Under the pieces are notes generated by a model. It ran no database searches, was not told the DNA's origin, and saw nothing but the letters and a program-made list of their open reading frames with translations. Shown here one piece after another: positions 9,408 to 18,245 of a stretch of DNA of 64,000 nt. Position 1 is the first letter of the stretch; every line of letters starts with the position of its first letter. Source of the DNA: CAZUCE01 sp964619265 (lineage in GTDB: Bacteria > Planctomycetota > UBA1135 > GCA-002686595). The stretch covers positions 224,178 to 288,177 of the forward strand of contig CAZUCE010000001.1 of NCBI GenBank assembly GCA_964619265.1, in the 5' to 3' direction. The position numbers and the translations under genes were made by a program.

Positions 9408-10289
9408 TCAATTCTGGTTGGTCGGGGCGGCTACCGAACGCGCGATAGCGACCATCTTCTCAAGAACCGGCTGCTGGGATCGGATGTGTTCGCTCAGCGC
9501 GCTGCGAGCCTTGCTCCAGCGCTTGGCGCGCGCATGCTCGAGGATCGATCGGTGTTGGCCGGCCATCTCAGCGACGACTTTTGTGCCCAGGACGGCATAG
9601 TCGAACAGAGCGTTGTAGTTGCGGCCGTTGACTGCGAAGAACGACCGCAGGTAGCGGTTTCCCGAACACTCCAAGAAGTAAGCATGGAGCGTGTTGTCTA
9701 GGGAATTTGCCGCGACAGCCTCTGTTCTATTGCCGCGCAGCATCTCGTCCAGCCGCGCAGGCTCGAGTTGCGGGCGTGCCAGGTCGAGCGCTTTGATCTC
9801 AAGGGTCTCACGAATATCCAGGTAGGCCTCCATCTCGCTCTGTCGAAACGCGGGGACGTGCCAGCCTCGGCGCGGGACGTGTTCCACCAAGCCACCCCCG
9901 GCCAGGCGTTGGAGAATTCCGCGCAGAGCGGAGCGGCCGACTCCAAGGCGCTCGGCCATGGCCTCTTCCCGGACGAATAAATCTTCGTCGTAGGTCATGC
10001 TCAAAAGGAGGATCTCGCGCCGAACGGCCTCGTCCCAGTTGCGCGGAGTCGCCGGTGCCCTCGGCGGGCGTTTCGACGAGCGCCGCCGAGGAAGGCAGGG
10101 TTCGACGCGCCCATTGGGCAGCTTGACCAGCAGCTTGCGGCGGATCAAACCGTCGAGCGCGGTGCGAACCGGCGTCAGACTGACGTCGTAACGTTTCGCG
10201 ATTGCTCCGAGTGTCCAGCTCTCAGGGAGGTCCCGCCCTGCGGTCAACCGGACGGCGAGGTCTTCCTCGATGTAATCCGAAATTTTCAA
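9408..10289 (-). CDS. GntR/FadR-type regulator with two tandem winged helices
   Basis: The 293-residue protein has an FCD-type effector domain at about 155-280, with candidate metal ligands in HAYFLE, HRSILEHA and LSEHI. It carries not one but two winged-helix segments: residues about 8-65 (TLGAIAKRYDVSLTPVRTAL, then a wing KLPNGRV) and about 85-148 (EEAMAERLGVGRSALRGIL, then a wing VEHVPRRGWHV). The usual FadR-subfamily protein has one and is about 220-250 residues. The start is a TTG 12 bp after the aldehyde dehydrogenase stop, with no clear ribosome binding site. It probably controls the hydroxyproline genes through the palindrome at 11930-11941. The linker between the helices is Arg/Pro rich. 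Confidence 0.85.
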   Translation of the reverse strand: MKISDYIEEDLAVRLTAGRDLPESWTLGAIAKRYDVSLTPVRTALDGLIRRKLLVKLPNGRVEPCLPRRRSSKRPPRAPATPRNWDEAVRREILLLSMTYDEDLFVREEAMAERLGVGRSALRGILQRLAGGGLVEHVPRRGWHVPAFRQSEMEAYLDIRETLEIKALDLARPQLEPARLDEMLRGNRTEAVAANSLDNTLHAYFLECSGNRYLRSFFAVNGRNYNALFDYAVLGTKVVAEMAGQHRSILEHARAKRWSKARSALSEHIRSQQPVLEKMVAIARSVAAPTNQN

Positions 10290-10301
10290 ATCAAGATCTG
10301 G

Positions 10302-11885
10302 TCAGGCTATCGAGATGGGGCCGCGGCTCCATTCGCCGTCGACTTGTCGCAGAACGCCACGCGGGTTCTCGTCTTGAAGCACTTCCGGCAGTCGATGGGG
10401 ACGCACCTGGTCGTAGCACTGCAACATGGTGAAGCGCGCGATCGAGCTGGGCAGGCCGACGGCGGTGAAACCGGGATGGGAAGTGGCCGGGAAGGGCCCG
10501 CCGTGATTCATGGCGGCGGATACGGCAACGCCAGTCGGCATCTTGTCGTCGATCAGACGGCCGACACGGGCTCGCAAAACCGGAGCCAGTTGGTCGTAGC
10601 CCGCATCGTCGCTGCCGCTGGTGTCCGTGTAGAAAGAGCCCGTGAGGTTGCCTTCGAGTTGGAAAAGCACCTGGCGCGTTTCGGACAACGAGCCGGTTCG
10701 CACGAGTAGCGCTGCGTTTCCGAAGGCTTCCGCCTGCAGAGCGCTGGGGTTCGCGAGAAACCCGGCCCCGGACACGGTTAGCGCGGTGTTTTGGAACGAG
10801 AATCCCGGGCCACTCACGCGCTCTCCGCCGGTGAGCAGCTCAGCGCCTGCTTCGCGCAGCTTGCCGACAGCAGACTCGAGTCCTTCGAGCCCGCTCTTCG
10901 AGAACAGGACGCCGGCAGGAGCGGTGGCAAACCGCTGGGTGACGTCGCCTACGAAAGCTCCCGCGTGGGGTGAGTCTTGCACGACGATCAAGCCCGGGTT
11001 TGTGCAGAATTGACCGGTGCCGAGCAGGCAGCTTGCGACGAGTTCTTCCGCGATCGCCGCGCTGCGTTCGGCCAGAGCTCCGGGCAGGATGACCACCGGG
11101 TTGGTCGAGCCCAGCTCCAGGTAAATCGGCTTGCCGACCGCGTCCGCGTGAGCCTTGAGAGCCAAGCCCCCGTGGCGTGATCCGGTGAAGCCAATCGCGG
11201 CGAGGCGCGGGTCGCGGACGAGCCTTGCGCCGTCTTCCGGTTCGACGGCGTACAGAAGCTGAACCGTTCCGCGCGGAAGCCCGGCTTCGGCGGCGGCCGC
11301 CTGGGCCTCCTCGGCGAGCAACCGAGTAGTGCCCGGGTGGAGCGGGTGTCCCTTCGCGATCACTGGATTTCCGGCCGCGATCGCTGCAGCGAAGTCGCCG
11401 CCAGAGACGCTGCCGAACGCGAGTGGGAAGTTGTTCGGCCCAAAAATAGCGACCGGACCGATCGGTCCAAGTCGCGTTCGCAGGTTCGCCACGGTGTCGA
11501 GAAGTGGGCGCGACCACTCTTGGCTACGCGCCGCCTGGGCCGCCTGGCGAAGCTGAAGAGTGGTGCGCGGGAGCTCGACGGAGGCGAGCCGGGGCTCGAT
11601 CGGCAGAGCGGTCTCGCGCGCCGCCAAGCCAAGAATCTCGGGGGCACGAGTTTCGATTCGCGTGGCGTAGCGCTCGAGAAATTCGGCGGTGCGGGCCGAA
11701 TCCAAGGCTTGTAGCTCGAGCGCCGCAGCCGCCGCGGACTGGAGGGCGAAGTCGACGTCGGACCAGCGACTGGTCGGGTACTCACCGGGAATCTCGTCGC
11801 CGGTGCGGGGATCGCTGGCTTGGAAGGTGCAGCTGGCATCAGCCGGGCGCCAGGTGCCGTCGAGAAGAACGTTGGAGGGGGGCAT
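10302..11885 (-). CDS. Aldehyde dehydrogenase, probable 2-oxoglutarate semialdehyde (2,5-dioxovalerate) dehydrogenase
   Basis: This 527-residue NAD(P)-dependent aldehyde dehydrogenase has the conserved FGPNNFPLAF (Asn151/152), IAKGHPLHPG (Lys178), FTGSRHGG, the general-base Glu257 (YLELGS) and catalytic Cys294 in GTGQFCTNPG. The long C-terminal part and ATSHPGFTAVG-type ending resemble the 2-oxoglutarate semialdehyde dehydrogenase branch, which finishes hydroxyproline, glucarate and arabinose breakdown by making 2-oxoglutarate. It is the first gene of the leftward arm (ald-gntR-dapA). The divergent epimerase gene begins 112 bp away. Function within the family is inferred from sequence type plus context. 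Confidence 0.88.
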   Translation of the reverse strand: MPPSNVLLDGTWRPADASCTFQASDPRTGDEIPGEYPTSRWSDVDFALQSAAAAALELQALDSARTAEFLERYATRIETRAPEILGLAARETALPIEPRLASVELPRTTLQLRQAAQAARSQEWSRPLLDTVANLRTRLGPIGPVAIFGPNNFPLAFGSVSGGDFAAAIAAGNPVIAKGHPLHPGTTRLLAEEAQAAAAEAGLPRGTVQLLYAVEPEDGARLVRDPRLAAIGFTGSRHGGLALKAHADAVGKPIYLELGSTNPVVILPGALAERSAAIAEELVASCLLGTGQFCTNPGLIVVQDSPHAGAFVGDVTQRFATAPAGVLFSKSGLEGLESAVGKLREAGAELLTGGERVSGPGFSFQNTALTVSGAGFLANPSALQAEAFGNAALLVRTGSLSETRQVLFQLEGNLTGSFYTDTSGSDDAGYDQLAPVLRARVGRLIDDKMPTGVAVSAAMNHGGPFPATSHPGFTAVGLPSSIARFTMLQCYDQVRPHRLPEVLQDENPRGVLRQVDGEWSRGPISIA

Positions 11886-11997
11886 GGGGGGTCGCTGGGT
11901 GGAAAAGGGGAGGCGAGCCCAAATTTGTCTTTGTCGACAAAATGCAAGCTACCCGCTGGGTGCCCGAATACCAAACGGCGATACTGCTGCCGTGGAA
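11886..11997. promoter_or_regulatory. Bidirectional promoter region of the hydroxyproline cluster
   Basis: This 112-bp, locally AT-rich stretch lies between the divergent aldehyde dehydrogenase and epimerase genes. It must carry both promoters, and it contains the palindromic site at 11930-11941. On the minus strand a TTGCAT hexamer directly beside the palindrome could serve as a -35 element for the leftward genes, so a regulator bound at the palindrome could block or modulate both arms. The -10 elements are not clear. Confidence 0.65.
11930..11941. promoter_or_regulatory. Palindromic operator candidate TTTGTCGACAAA
   Basis: This is a perfect 12-bp inverted repeat, TTTGTCGACAAA, preceded by a direct half-site copy (TTTGTC at 11924-11929). 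FadR/FCD-type GntR proteins commonly bind short TNGTNNNACNA-like palindromes, and TTGTCGACAA fits that form. It lies between the two divergent promoters of the hydroxyproline cluster, whose leftward arm encodes such a regulator. Binding is inferred, not shown. Confidence 0.6.
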
Positions 11998-12945
11998 ATG
12001 GAACAACTCGACGTCATCGACTCGCATACCGGCGGGGAACCTACGCGGGTAATTGTGGCCGGTGGTCCGGACCTTGGCGCCGGGCCCCTCTCGGAACGTG
12101 TGGAACGATTCCGCGCGGAATTCGACGCCGTGCGCACGCGCACCTTGAACGAACCCCGCGGATCGGACGCGTGGGTCGGGGCCTTGCTGTGCGAGCCGCA
12201 CGAGCCGGATTGCGACGTGGGCGTGATCTTCTTCAACAACACGGGCTACTTGGGGATGTGCGGGCACGGCACGATTGGCTTGGTCGAAACCTTGCGCTAT
12301 CTAGGCAAGATCGAGCCGGGTCCCACTCGAATCGACACGCCGGTCGGTCCGGTCGTCGCGGTGTTGAACGACGACCGCACGGTGACCCTGCGCAACGTGG
12401 CGAGCTACCGGCATGCTGCGGACGTCGAACTAGAGGTTCCCGGACTCGGGCGAGTGGTTGGCGACGTGGCCTTTGGGGGGAACTGGTTCTTCCTCGTCAA
12501 GACCGCGCCGCCCTGTGCAATTGAGGTCAGCAACGAACCCCAGCTCAACGCCGCCTGCCGAGCGATCCGGCGCGAACTAGAAGCCCGCGGAATTTGTGGT
12601 GCGAATCGCGGCCTTATCGATCACATCGAGTTCTTCGCTCCACCGCTCGACCTACGCAACAACAGCCGCAACTACGTCTTGTGTCCTGGCGGTGCCTACG
12701 ATCGCTCGCCCTGCGGCACCGGGACCAGCGCCAAACTGAGCTGCCTGGCCGCCGACGGGAAGCTCAGCCCCGGTGAGCTCTGGCGCCAGGAGTCGATCCT
12801 CGGCAGCGTCTTCACGGCTACCTACGAAACGGGTCCCCAGCCGGGCCAAGTCTTGCCCAGCCTGACCGGCAGTGCGAGCCTGAGCGCGATCTCCCAGCTG
12901 CTTTTCGATCCGCGCGACCCCTTCCCAAGCGGAATTCCCACGTGA
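11998..12945 (+). CDS. 4-hydroxyproline 2-epimerase (proline racemase superfamily)
   Basis: The 315-residue protein has both catalytic cysteines of the superfamily: Cys88 in MCGHGTIG and Cys239 in SPCGTGTSA. Two cysteines point to an epimerase/racemase rather than a trans-3-hydroxyproline dehydratase, which has threonine at the second position. The reaction would be trans-4-hydroxy-L-proline to cis-4-hydroxy-D-proline, the substrate for the FAD enzyme encoded directly after it. The ATG at 11998 was chosen because the conserved start (VIDSHTGGEP) follows at once; a GTG two codons upstream is possible. The stop overlaps the next gene's GTG by four bases. Confidence 0.92.
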   Translation: MEQLDVIDSHTGGEPTRVIVAGGPDLGAGPLSERVERFRAEFDAVRTRTLNEPRGSDAWVGALLCEPHEPDCDVGVIFFNNTGYLGMCGHGTIGLVETLRYLGKIEPGPTRIDTPVGPVVAVLNDDRTVTLRNVASYRHAADVELEVPGLGRVVGDVAFGGNWFFLVKTAPPCAIEVSNEPQLNAACRAIRRELEARGICGANRGLIDHIEFFAPPLDLRNNSRNYVLCPGGAYDRSPCGTGTSAKLSCLAADGKLSPGELWRQESILGSVFTATYETGPQPGQVLPSLTGSASLSAISQLLFDPRDPFPSGIPT

Positions 12946-14237
12946 TCCAGCGCTCCAAGCCGCGCGCCGCATCCTCGGGCGACCACATCGCCGTGATCGG
13001 CGGGGGCGTCATCGGTGCCATGAGTGCCTGGCATCTCGCTAAGTCCGGTTACCGGGTCACGGTGATCGACCGCGACCGATTCGGCGCCGCGTGCAGCCAC
13101 GGCAATTGCGGCTACGTTTGCCCGAGCCATATCTTGCCCCTCTGCCAACCCGGCGCCGTGGCGAAGACCCTGCGCGACATGCTGAAGCGCAACTCCCCGT
13201 TTGCGATCAAGCCGCGCTTGTCGCCGGCTTGGTTCTCGTGGTTTTGGAGTTTCGCGCGCCGCTGCAATGAGCGGGACATGCTCGAAACCGCGCGGGGCAC
13301 CCATACCCTGTTGCAGTCGTCGCTGGAGATCTACCGGTCGCTCGTGCAAGACGAGGGGATCGACTGCGAGTGGCAAGAGCGCGGCCTGCTGTTTGTCTAC
13401 GACAAACCGGCCGAATTTGAAGGCTACGCCGCAACCGAGAAGCTGTTGCGCGATGAATTTGGCGTGGGCGCAACGCCCTACGACGAATCCGCCGTTCGCG
13501 AACTAGAACCCGCGCTCAAACCCGGCATCGCCGGAGCCTGGCACTACGAGGGCGATTGCCACCTGCGCCCCGACAAGCTCCTGGCCGGTCTCCGTTCGCG
13601 CCTGGAGAGCCGCGGCGTCGAGTTCCTAGAATTCACGACGGTCCTAGGCTTCGAGCGCGGCCCCCACGGTGCCGAACACGCGCGCTTGCAGCGCGAGGGC
13701 GGGGAAGCGAGCCTGTTGGCCGCCGACCACTTCGTGGTCGCCACGGGCGCCTGGACGCCGTTTCTCAACGAGCACCTCGGCATGCGCATTCCGATCGAGC
13801 CCGGCAAGGGGTATTCGATCACCATGAGCACGCCGGCGCAGATGCCGCGCCACCCGATGATTTTCGAGGATTGCCATGTCGCGGTGACGCCCATGGAAAC
13901 CGGCTACCGCATCGGCTCGACGATGGAATTCGTCGGCTACAACACGCAGATCCACCCCAAGCGAATCGGGCTGCTGACCTCCGCTGCGGAGCGCTACCTG
14001 GTCGATCCCTTTGGCGCCGAACTCAAGGAGAAGTGGTTCGGTTGGCGGCCCATGACCTGGGATGGCCGCCCGATCATCGATCGCAGTCCGGCCCACGAGA
14101 ACGTGTGGATCGCAGCAGGCCACAATATGCTCGGCCTCAGCCTCTCGACCGGCACGGGCAAACTCGTTGCGGAACTGGTGGGCGGCGAACAGCCGCACGT
14201 AAACCCCGCGCCGTTCCGAGCGGCGAGGTTTCTATAG
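12942..14237 (+). CDS. FAD-dependent D-amino acid dehydrogenase, probable cis-4-hydroxy-D-proline dehydrogenase
   Basis: This 431-residue DadA/DAO-family protein has a FAD-binding motif IAVIGGGVIGAMSAWHLAK near residues 16-34 and ATGAWTPF in the middle. The C-terminal region has WFGWRPMTWDGRPIID and AAGHNMLGLSLSTGTGKL, as in D-amino acid dehydrogenases. The single-subunit form matches the alphaproteobacterial type of D-hydroxyproline dehydrogenase rather than the multi-subunit pseudomonad enzyme. Its product, 1-pyrroline-4-hydroxy-2-carboxylate, would be the substrate of the DapA-family enzyme. The GTG start overlaps the epimerase stop (GTGA), so the two are coupled. The electron acceptor is probably the respiratory chain, which is not visible in the sequence. 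Confidence 0.88.
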   Translation: MIQRSKPRAASSGDHIAVIGGGVIGAMSAWHLAKSGYRVTVIDRDRFGAACSHGNCGYVCPSHILPLCQPGAVAKTLRDMLKRNSPFAIKPRLSPAWFSWFWSFARRCNERDMLETARGTHTLLQSSLEIYRSLVQDEGIDCEWQERGLLFVYDKPAEFEGYAATEKLLRDEFGVGATPYDESAVRELEPALKPGIAGAWHYEGDCHLRPDKLLAGLRSRLESRGVEFLEFTTVLGFERGPHGAEHARLQREGGEASLLAADHFVVATGAWTPFLNEHLGMRIPIEPGKGYSITMSTPAQMPRHPMIFEDCHVAVTPMETGYRIGSTMEFVGYNTQIHPKRIGLLTSAAERYLVDPFGAELKEKWFGWRPMTWDGRPIIDRSPAHENVWIAAGHNMLGLSLSTGTGKLVAELVGGEQPHVNPAPFRAARFL

Positions 14238-14415
14238 GGGTCGATCGCGCTCGAGGCTGGCACGGGGCCCGCCCACCTCGGTCCGCCCGGCGTGGGTGGG
14301 TTAGCCCCCCTGAGCAGGTCGGTTATTCTTGGCCCCATAGAGTCTCTGCCCCGCCCGCAGCCATCTTTTGATGGGACTAGCGGCCGGTTGGCCTGCTCGG
14401 AGACCCGCAATCGAA

Positions 14416-14670
14416 ATGAAAAATTCCCTCGACGATGAATTCGCGTTGGTGCTCGACACCATCCCGAAGATCAAGGCCGACCTGGCGTGCAACCTCCTCA
14501 AAGGCGAGGGCATTCCGTCGATGCAACACAGCCCCGACTTTGACGTGGCCGAGTTGGGGGTCGCGGCGCACGCGGCGGTGCGCGGCGTCAGTGTGTATGT
14601 CCCGAAAGCCGCGAGTGAGCGCGCCTTCGAGATTCTGCGCGAGGCCTGGGGCGAAGACCTGGGGCTCTAG
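14416..14670 (+). CDS. DUF2007-type small protein
   Basis: This is an 84-residue protein with the DUF2007 pattern: an N-terminal strand followed by a helix containing ACNLLKGEGIP, a variable loop, then GVSVYVPKAASERAFEILREA, a strand-helix ending like a degenerate ferredoxin-like/ACT fold. The family is described as putative signal-transducing and has no firm function. The ATG at 14416 fits the family start. The 178 bp upstream separate it from the hydroxyproline arm, so it probably has its own promoter. Confidence 0.75.
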   Translation: MKNSLDDEFALVLDTIPKIKADLACNLLKGEGIPSMQHSPDFDVAELGVAAHAAVRGVSVYVPKAASERAFEILREAWGEDLGL

Positions 14671-14718
14671 GGGCGCGACCGATCGAGCTGAGGCTCTTTG
14701 GGCTTCGCCTGGGATCTC

Positions 14719-16815
14719 TCAGTCGGCGGCGTAGATCCGGCGCGCGGTGGTCGGCCCCGCGCGAAACAAGAGGCGGCCATTCAGCTCGAGCAGTGGCGTG
14801 ACGTCGTCTTGTTCCAGGGGTCCTGCGGGATCCGCGGTCACCAGCGGACGCTCCTGGCCAAACGACGGCGGACCCGGATCGAGTTGTACGAGCGAAAAAC
14901 CGCCGGTGCTGTCTAGGTCCATGGCCAAGACCAAGGAACCGTCTGAGCGCAGAATGAAGTCGCAGGGGGAGTCGTCGGTCGCCGAGCCGTTGGCGTCGGT
15001 GATTTGGATGTGCTCTCCGGTCAGTAGATTCGTTCGGTAGAGCTTGGATGCGCTGAGTTCGTTGCGCGCAGCGAAGATCAGCTCATCGCCCACTTCCAGA
15101 ACCTCTAGGATGCTGTCGTTGGCGCTGTCTCCAGCTGTGTTGGAGGCTTGGAGCAAGCTCTGGTCCAAGGGGTTGTAGACAAATAGCTTGCGGGTGCCCA
15201 CGGGCGAACGGGCTTCGAACAACAGCCGAGACTGGGAGCCCTGGAGGAAACTGATCTGATCGGAAATCGTGCCGTCTCCCGCCAAGTCAGCGATCTGAAT
15301 CAAGTTGTTCGTCCCGGTGTCGAACCGATGGAGCTTCTGGGTCCCGCCGTCTCCGAGGGCAACCACGAACAACTCTCCCCCCGCAACCTGCAAGGCCGAG
15401 ATGTTGGCTTGCGCGGCGCTACTAAGTCGTTCTTGTTCGAGCGTTTCGGGTGAGAAGCGAAACAAGTGCCGCTCGCCGGTGGCCGCGTGCAGCGCCGTGT
15501 AGTAAACGGCCCCCTCAAACGGGGTGATCTCGGCTGGGTTGTCGTCGCCGCCTGTTGCGGTGAACGAAATACGATCGAGGCCGGCGGGCGCCGGTTCGGC
15601 CGCGGGTGTGAAGCGATAGACGTGCCGCTCCGAAAAGGTCGGGCCGGCTAGGAAATAGAGCGCATCTCCCAGGCGAACGAAGCCGTCCGCGGCGTCGGAC
15701 CCGGTCGGGTTCAGATCGGAAACCTGTGCGAGGGTTTCGTTCGTAGTATCGAGCAGTAGAGGCTTCTCAAGCCCGGCGCCCAGGTCGGATTCGAACACGA
15801 GCCAGTCGTCGAGAGCCTCGCCGAGCGTCGTGAAGAGGCCGCCGGCGGTTTCGACGTCGGTGATTCGCTCTAGGAAGGGGCCTGCTTCGCTGTAGCGGTA
15901 GAGGTCTTGGTGGATGATGTCTTCACTCGCAACGAAGTACGCGAAAGGACCGGCAGCGAGAGCGTCCCCGGAAATTGTGGCGAGTCCCTGGGTCAGCGGT
16001 TCGTGGGCGGGCGCTCTGGTCGGAAGCGCGTTCGACACAAACGGCGCGACCGGCGGCGTGGCTAGGGACAGCTCGAGGGCGAGATCGCCGTTGATCAGGG
16101 GCTCGACCGCGGTGTCGAGCAAGAAGCTCGTCAAGTCGAGCGGGACCGAGGTTCCGGCGTACGGCGCCGCGAGGTCCAGGTCAAAGGGCTCGGCCGCCAG
16201 TTCGGTCGACGTCACGGTGATTTCGGCCGTGAAGTCGACCGTGGCGTTGTGCAGGGAGTTGGAAGCTGGCTCCGGTGCACCGGGCGGCGTCTCGAGGACC
16301 ACGAGGTCGATGGTCGCGGGTAGCGGTGCATCCAAAACCGTGACGGCCAGGTCCTGTGCGATCGGTGCTCCGCTGGGCGCAGGTAGGGAGGCGGCCGAAG
16401 GCGAGCTTGGCGTGCCAGCCAGCATGGTGGCGCGCACCAAAGGCACGTCGCTGGTCAAGGTGATCTGGGGGGGGCGGACCGAGAGAATCAGGCTCTCGCT
16501 GTCTTGGATCGAACCGGCCTCCGCCGTGATCAGGTACTCGGTGAGTGGCGCGAGAGCCTCTGCAGCGCCGCTGATTTCGCCGGTTGCTCCGTCGAGGAGC
16601 AGGCCTGCCGGAAGCGGGGGGGTCACCGTGAACGACTCAATGCCCGGGGCCGGCGAGAGCGGCGCAAGCAAGTCGATCGGCTGGAGCAGCACGAGCTCCA
16701 GCGAGGCGGGTGCATAACCACCGAACAGATCGTCGGGGGGCAGCGAATCTTCGCTCCCCCCACCTCCGCATGCGCAGAGGAGTGAAATCGACGCGAGGGA
16801 AAGTCGTCGGTACAT
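14719..16815 (-). CDS. Putative Ig-domain and propeller-like lipoprotein
   Basis: The 698-residue protein begins with a short signal peptide ending in a lipobox-like LLCAC followed by a Gly run, so it is probably lipidated and exported. Residues about 40-110 resemble a putative Ig (He_PIG) module (PPLPAGLLLDGATGEISG). The middle is rich in Pro, Ala and Ser. From about residue 290 onward there are repeated blade-like units of the type 'LYRYSEAG..', 'HVYRFTPA', 'HLFRFSPE', 'KLHRFDTG' and 'KLFVYNPL', suggesting a beta-propeller with six or more blades. The ATG at 16815 is preferred over a TTG four codons upstream. It converges on the DUF2007 gene. The ligand or partner is unknown. Confidence 0.8.
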   Translation of the reverse strand: MYRRLSLASISLLCACGGGGSEDSLPPDDLFGGYAPASLELVLLQPIDLLAPLSPAPGIESFTVTPPLPAGLLLDGATGEISGAAEALAPLTEYLITAEAGSIQDSESLILSVRPPQITLTSDVPLVRATMLAGTPSSPSAASLPAPSGAPIAQDLAVTVLDAPLPATIDLVVLETPPGAPEPASNSLHNATVDFTAEITVTSTELAAEPFDLDLAAPYAGTSVPLDLTSFLLDTAVEPLINGDLALELSLATPPVAPFVSNALPTRAPAHEPLTQGLATISGDALAAGPFAYFVASEDIIHQDLYRYSEAGPFLERITDVETAGGLFTTLGEALDDWLVFESDLGAGLEKPLLLDTTNETLAQVSDLNPTGSDAADGFVRLGDALYFLAGPTFSERHVYRFTPAAEPAPAGLDRISFTATGGDDNPAEITPFEGAVYYTALHAATGERHLFRFSPETLEQERLSSAAQANISALQVAGGELFVVALGDGGTQKLHRFDTGTNNLIQIADLAGDGTISDQISFLQGSQSRLLFEARSPVGTRKLFVYNPLDQSLLQASNTAGDSANDSILEVLEVGDELIFAARNELSASKLYRTNLLTGEHIQITDANGSATDDSPCDFILRSDGSLVLAMDLDSTGGFSLVQLDPGPPSFGQERPLVTADPAGPLEQDDVTPLLELNGRLLFRAGPTTARRIYAAD

Positions 16816-17282
16816 ACGGATAGGCAAGGAAGGCGTGGCTGCGGCTAGCGCAGCGATGGACAGGAGGAGGAGCCAGCCTCCTGGAGAACAGAGACGTCTG
16901 GGATGCCGGGGGATGCTAGCAACCCGTGAAAAAGAGCCACGCGGCCGGATCTGCGCCTACCGGCCGCGCTGGACCGACTTGCACCTTCTCCGAAACTCGC
17001 AAGTTCCAGGTCGTCGATGCGCCTTGCCAAGGCGGATTCGGCCGGAGTTCCGGTGACGACTGGTTCAACTCGGGGTGCTAGGCGAGGTCGTTCGCCGGGC
17101 AACCGGTGGATTTTGAATGGAGTTTCCACCAAGGGGGTCTTGCAGGCAGGCAGATTCCCCGATTCCGCTTGCCCCTCGTGCCGGTCGCGCTGGAATGGGC
17201 CGCTGGTCGAATGGGGCCCAGGCCGGGAGTCCCCCTAGCCACGCCCCCCCGAATCCGTTCTGGTCAGCCTTTTCGCTTCCCC
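16816..17282. other. Intergenic region, divergent promoters
   Basis: This 467-bp stretch lies between the leftward lipoprotein gene and the rightward aldo-keto reductase gene. Open frames exist here, but they are Arg/Gly/Pro-rich, lack family resemblance and have no good start signals. No repeat or hairpin of note was seen. It presumably carries the two divergent promoters. Confidence 0.5.
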
Positions 17283-18245
17283 ATGCGAACTCTCGAACTC
17301 CAAAGCGGCGACTCGCTGCCCGCCCTGGGTCTGGGCACCTGGAAATCCACACCTGGCGAAGTTGGCGATGCCGTCCGCGAGGCCCTCCGGCTAGGTTACC
17401 GCCACGTGGACTGCGCTGCGATTTATGGCAACGAAGCTGAGATCGGCCAGGCTCTCCAGGCGGCCTTCGCCGCCGGGGAAGTGCGCCGCGAGGACCTGTG
17501 GGTCACCTCCAAGTTGTGGAACGACGCCCACGCCCCGGCCGACACGCGTCCGGCGCTCGAGCAAACCCTGCGCGACCTCCAGCTCGATCACCTCGACCTC
17601 TACTTGGTTCACTGGCCCGTGGCTCTGCGCCGCGGTGTCGGAGGTCCCCAGTCGGCCGAGGATTTTGTTTCGCTCGAACAGTGCCCGCTGCTGGAGACCT
17701 GGAAGGCAATGCACGAGCTGCAGCGGGCCGGGCTCACCCGCAACGTGGGGGTCAGCAACTTCAGCCAGAAAAAACTGAGTGACTTGCTCGAATCGGGAGC
17801 TCCCGCGCCGGCCGCCAACCAAGTCGAGCTGCACCCTTACTTGCAGCAGACGCCGCTGGTCGAGTTCTGCCACCGCCACCAGATCGCCGTGACGGCTTAT
17901 TCCCCGCTGGGCTCTCCGGATCGACCCGAGGGCATTCAATCCGAAGATGATCCGGTTTTGCTGGAGGATCGCGTGGTCGCTGAGATCGCGCAGCGCCACG
18001 GCGCGACCCCGGCCCAAGTGCTCCTGGCTTGGGCCATGGCTCGCAACACCTCGGTCATTCCAAAGTCGGTCCACCCAAAGCGCCTGGCCGAGAATTTTGC
18101 GGCCGCCACCCTCGAGCTTTCGCCCGTGGACCAGCGCGCCATCGACGCGCTCGACCGCCACCGCCGCTATGTGAACGGCAGCTTCTGGGTCATGGACGGT
18201 GGTCCGTACAGCCTCGCCGAGCTGTGGGACGAAAGCCCTGGCTAG
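17283..18245 (+). CDS. Aldo-keto reductase
   Basis: This 320-residue NADPH-type aldo-keto reductase has the full catalytic tetrad: Asp43, Tyr48 (in AAIYGNE), Lys77 (TSKLWN) and His110 (LVHWP). Family signatures LGLGTW, VGVSNF, NQVELHPYLQQ and the cofactor-binding IPKSVHPKRLAEN are present. It should reduce an aldehyde or ketone; the substrate cannot be assigned. The ATG at 17283 starts the conserved first strand, and the open frame extends about 60 codons further upstream without similarity. It stands alone and converges on the wHTH-AAA regulator gene 198 bp away. Confidence 0.95.
   Translation: MRTLELQSGDSLPALGLGTWKSTPGEVGDAVREALRLGYRHVDCAAIYGNEAEIGQALQAAFAAGEVRREDLWVTSKLWNDAHAPADTRPALEQTLRDLQLDHLDLYLVHWPVALRRGVGGPQSAEDFVSLEQCPLLETWKAMHELQRAGLTRNVGVSNFSQKKLSDLLESGAPAPAANQVELHPYLQQTPLVEFCHRHQIAVTAYSPLGSPDRPEGIQSEDDPVLLEDRVVAEIAQRHGATPAQVLLAWAMARNTSVIPKSVHPKRLAENFAAATLELSPVDQRAIDALDRHRRYVNGSFWVMDGGPYSLAELWDESPG

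Noticed and set aside
14258..14272. Sigma-54-like TGGCACG-N4-CCGC upstream of the DUF2007 gene
   Set aside because: The GG/GC spacing fits, but the -12 element has CC instead of TT, and it is about 145 bp from the start codon; too weak to list as a promoter.
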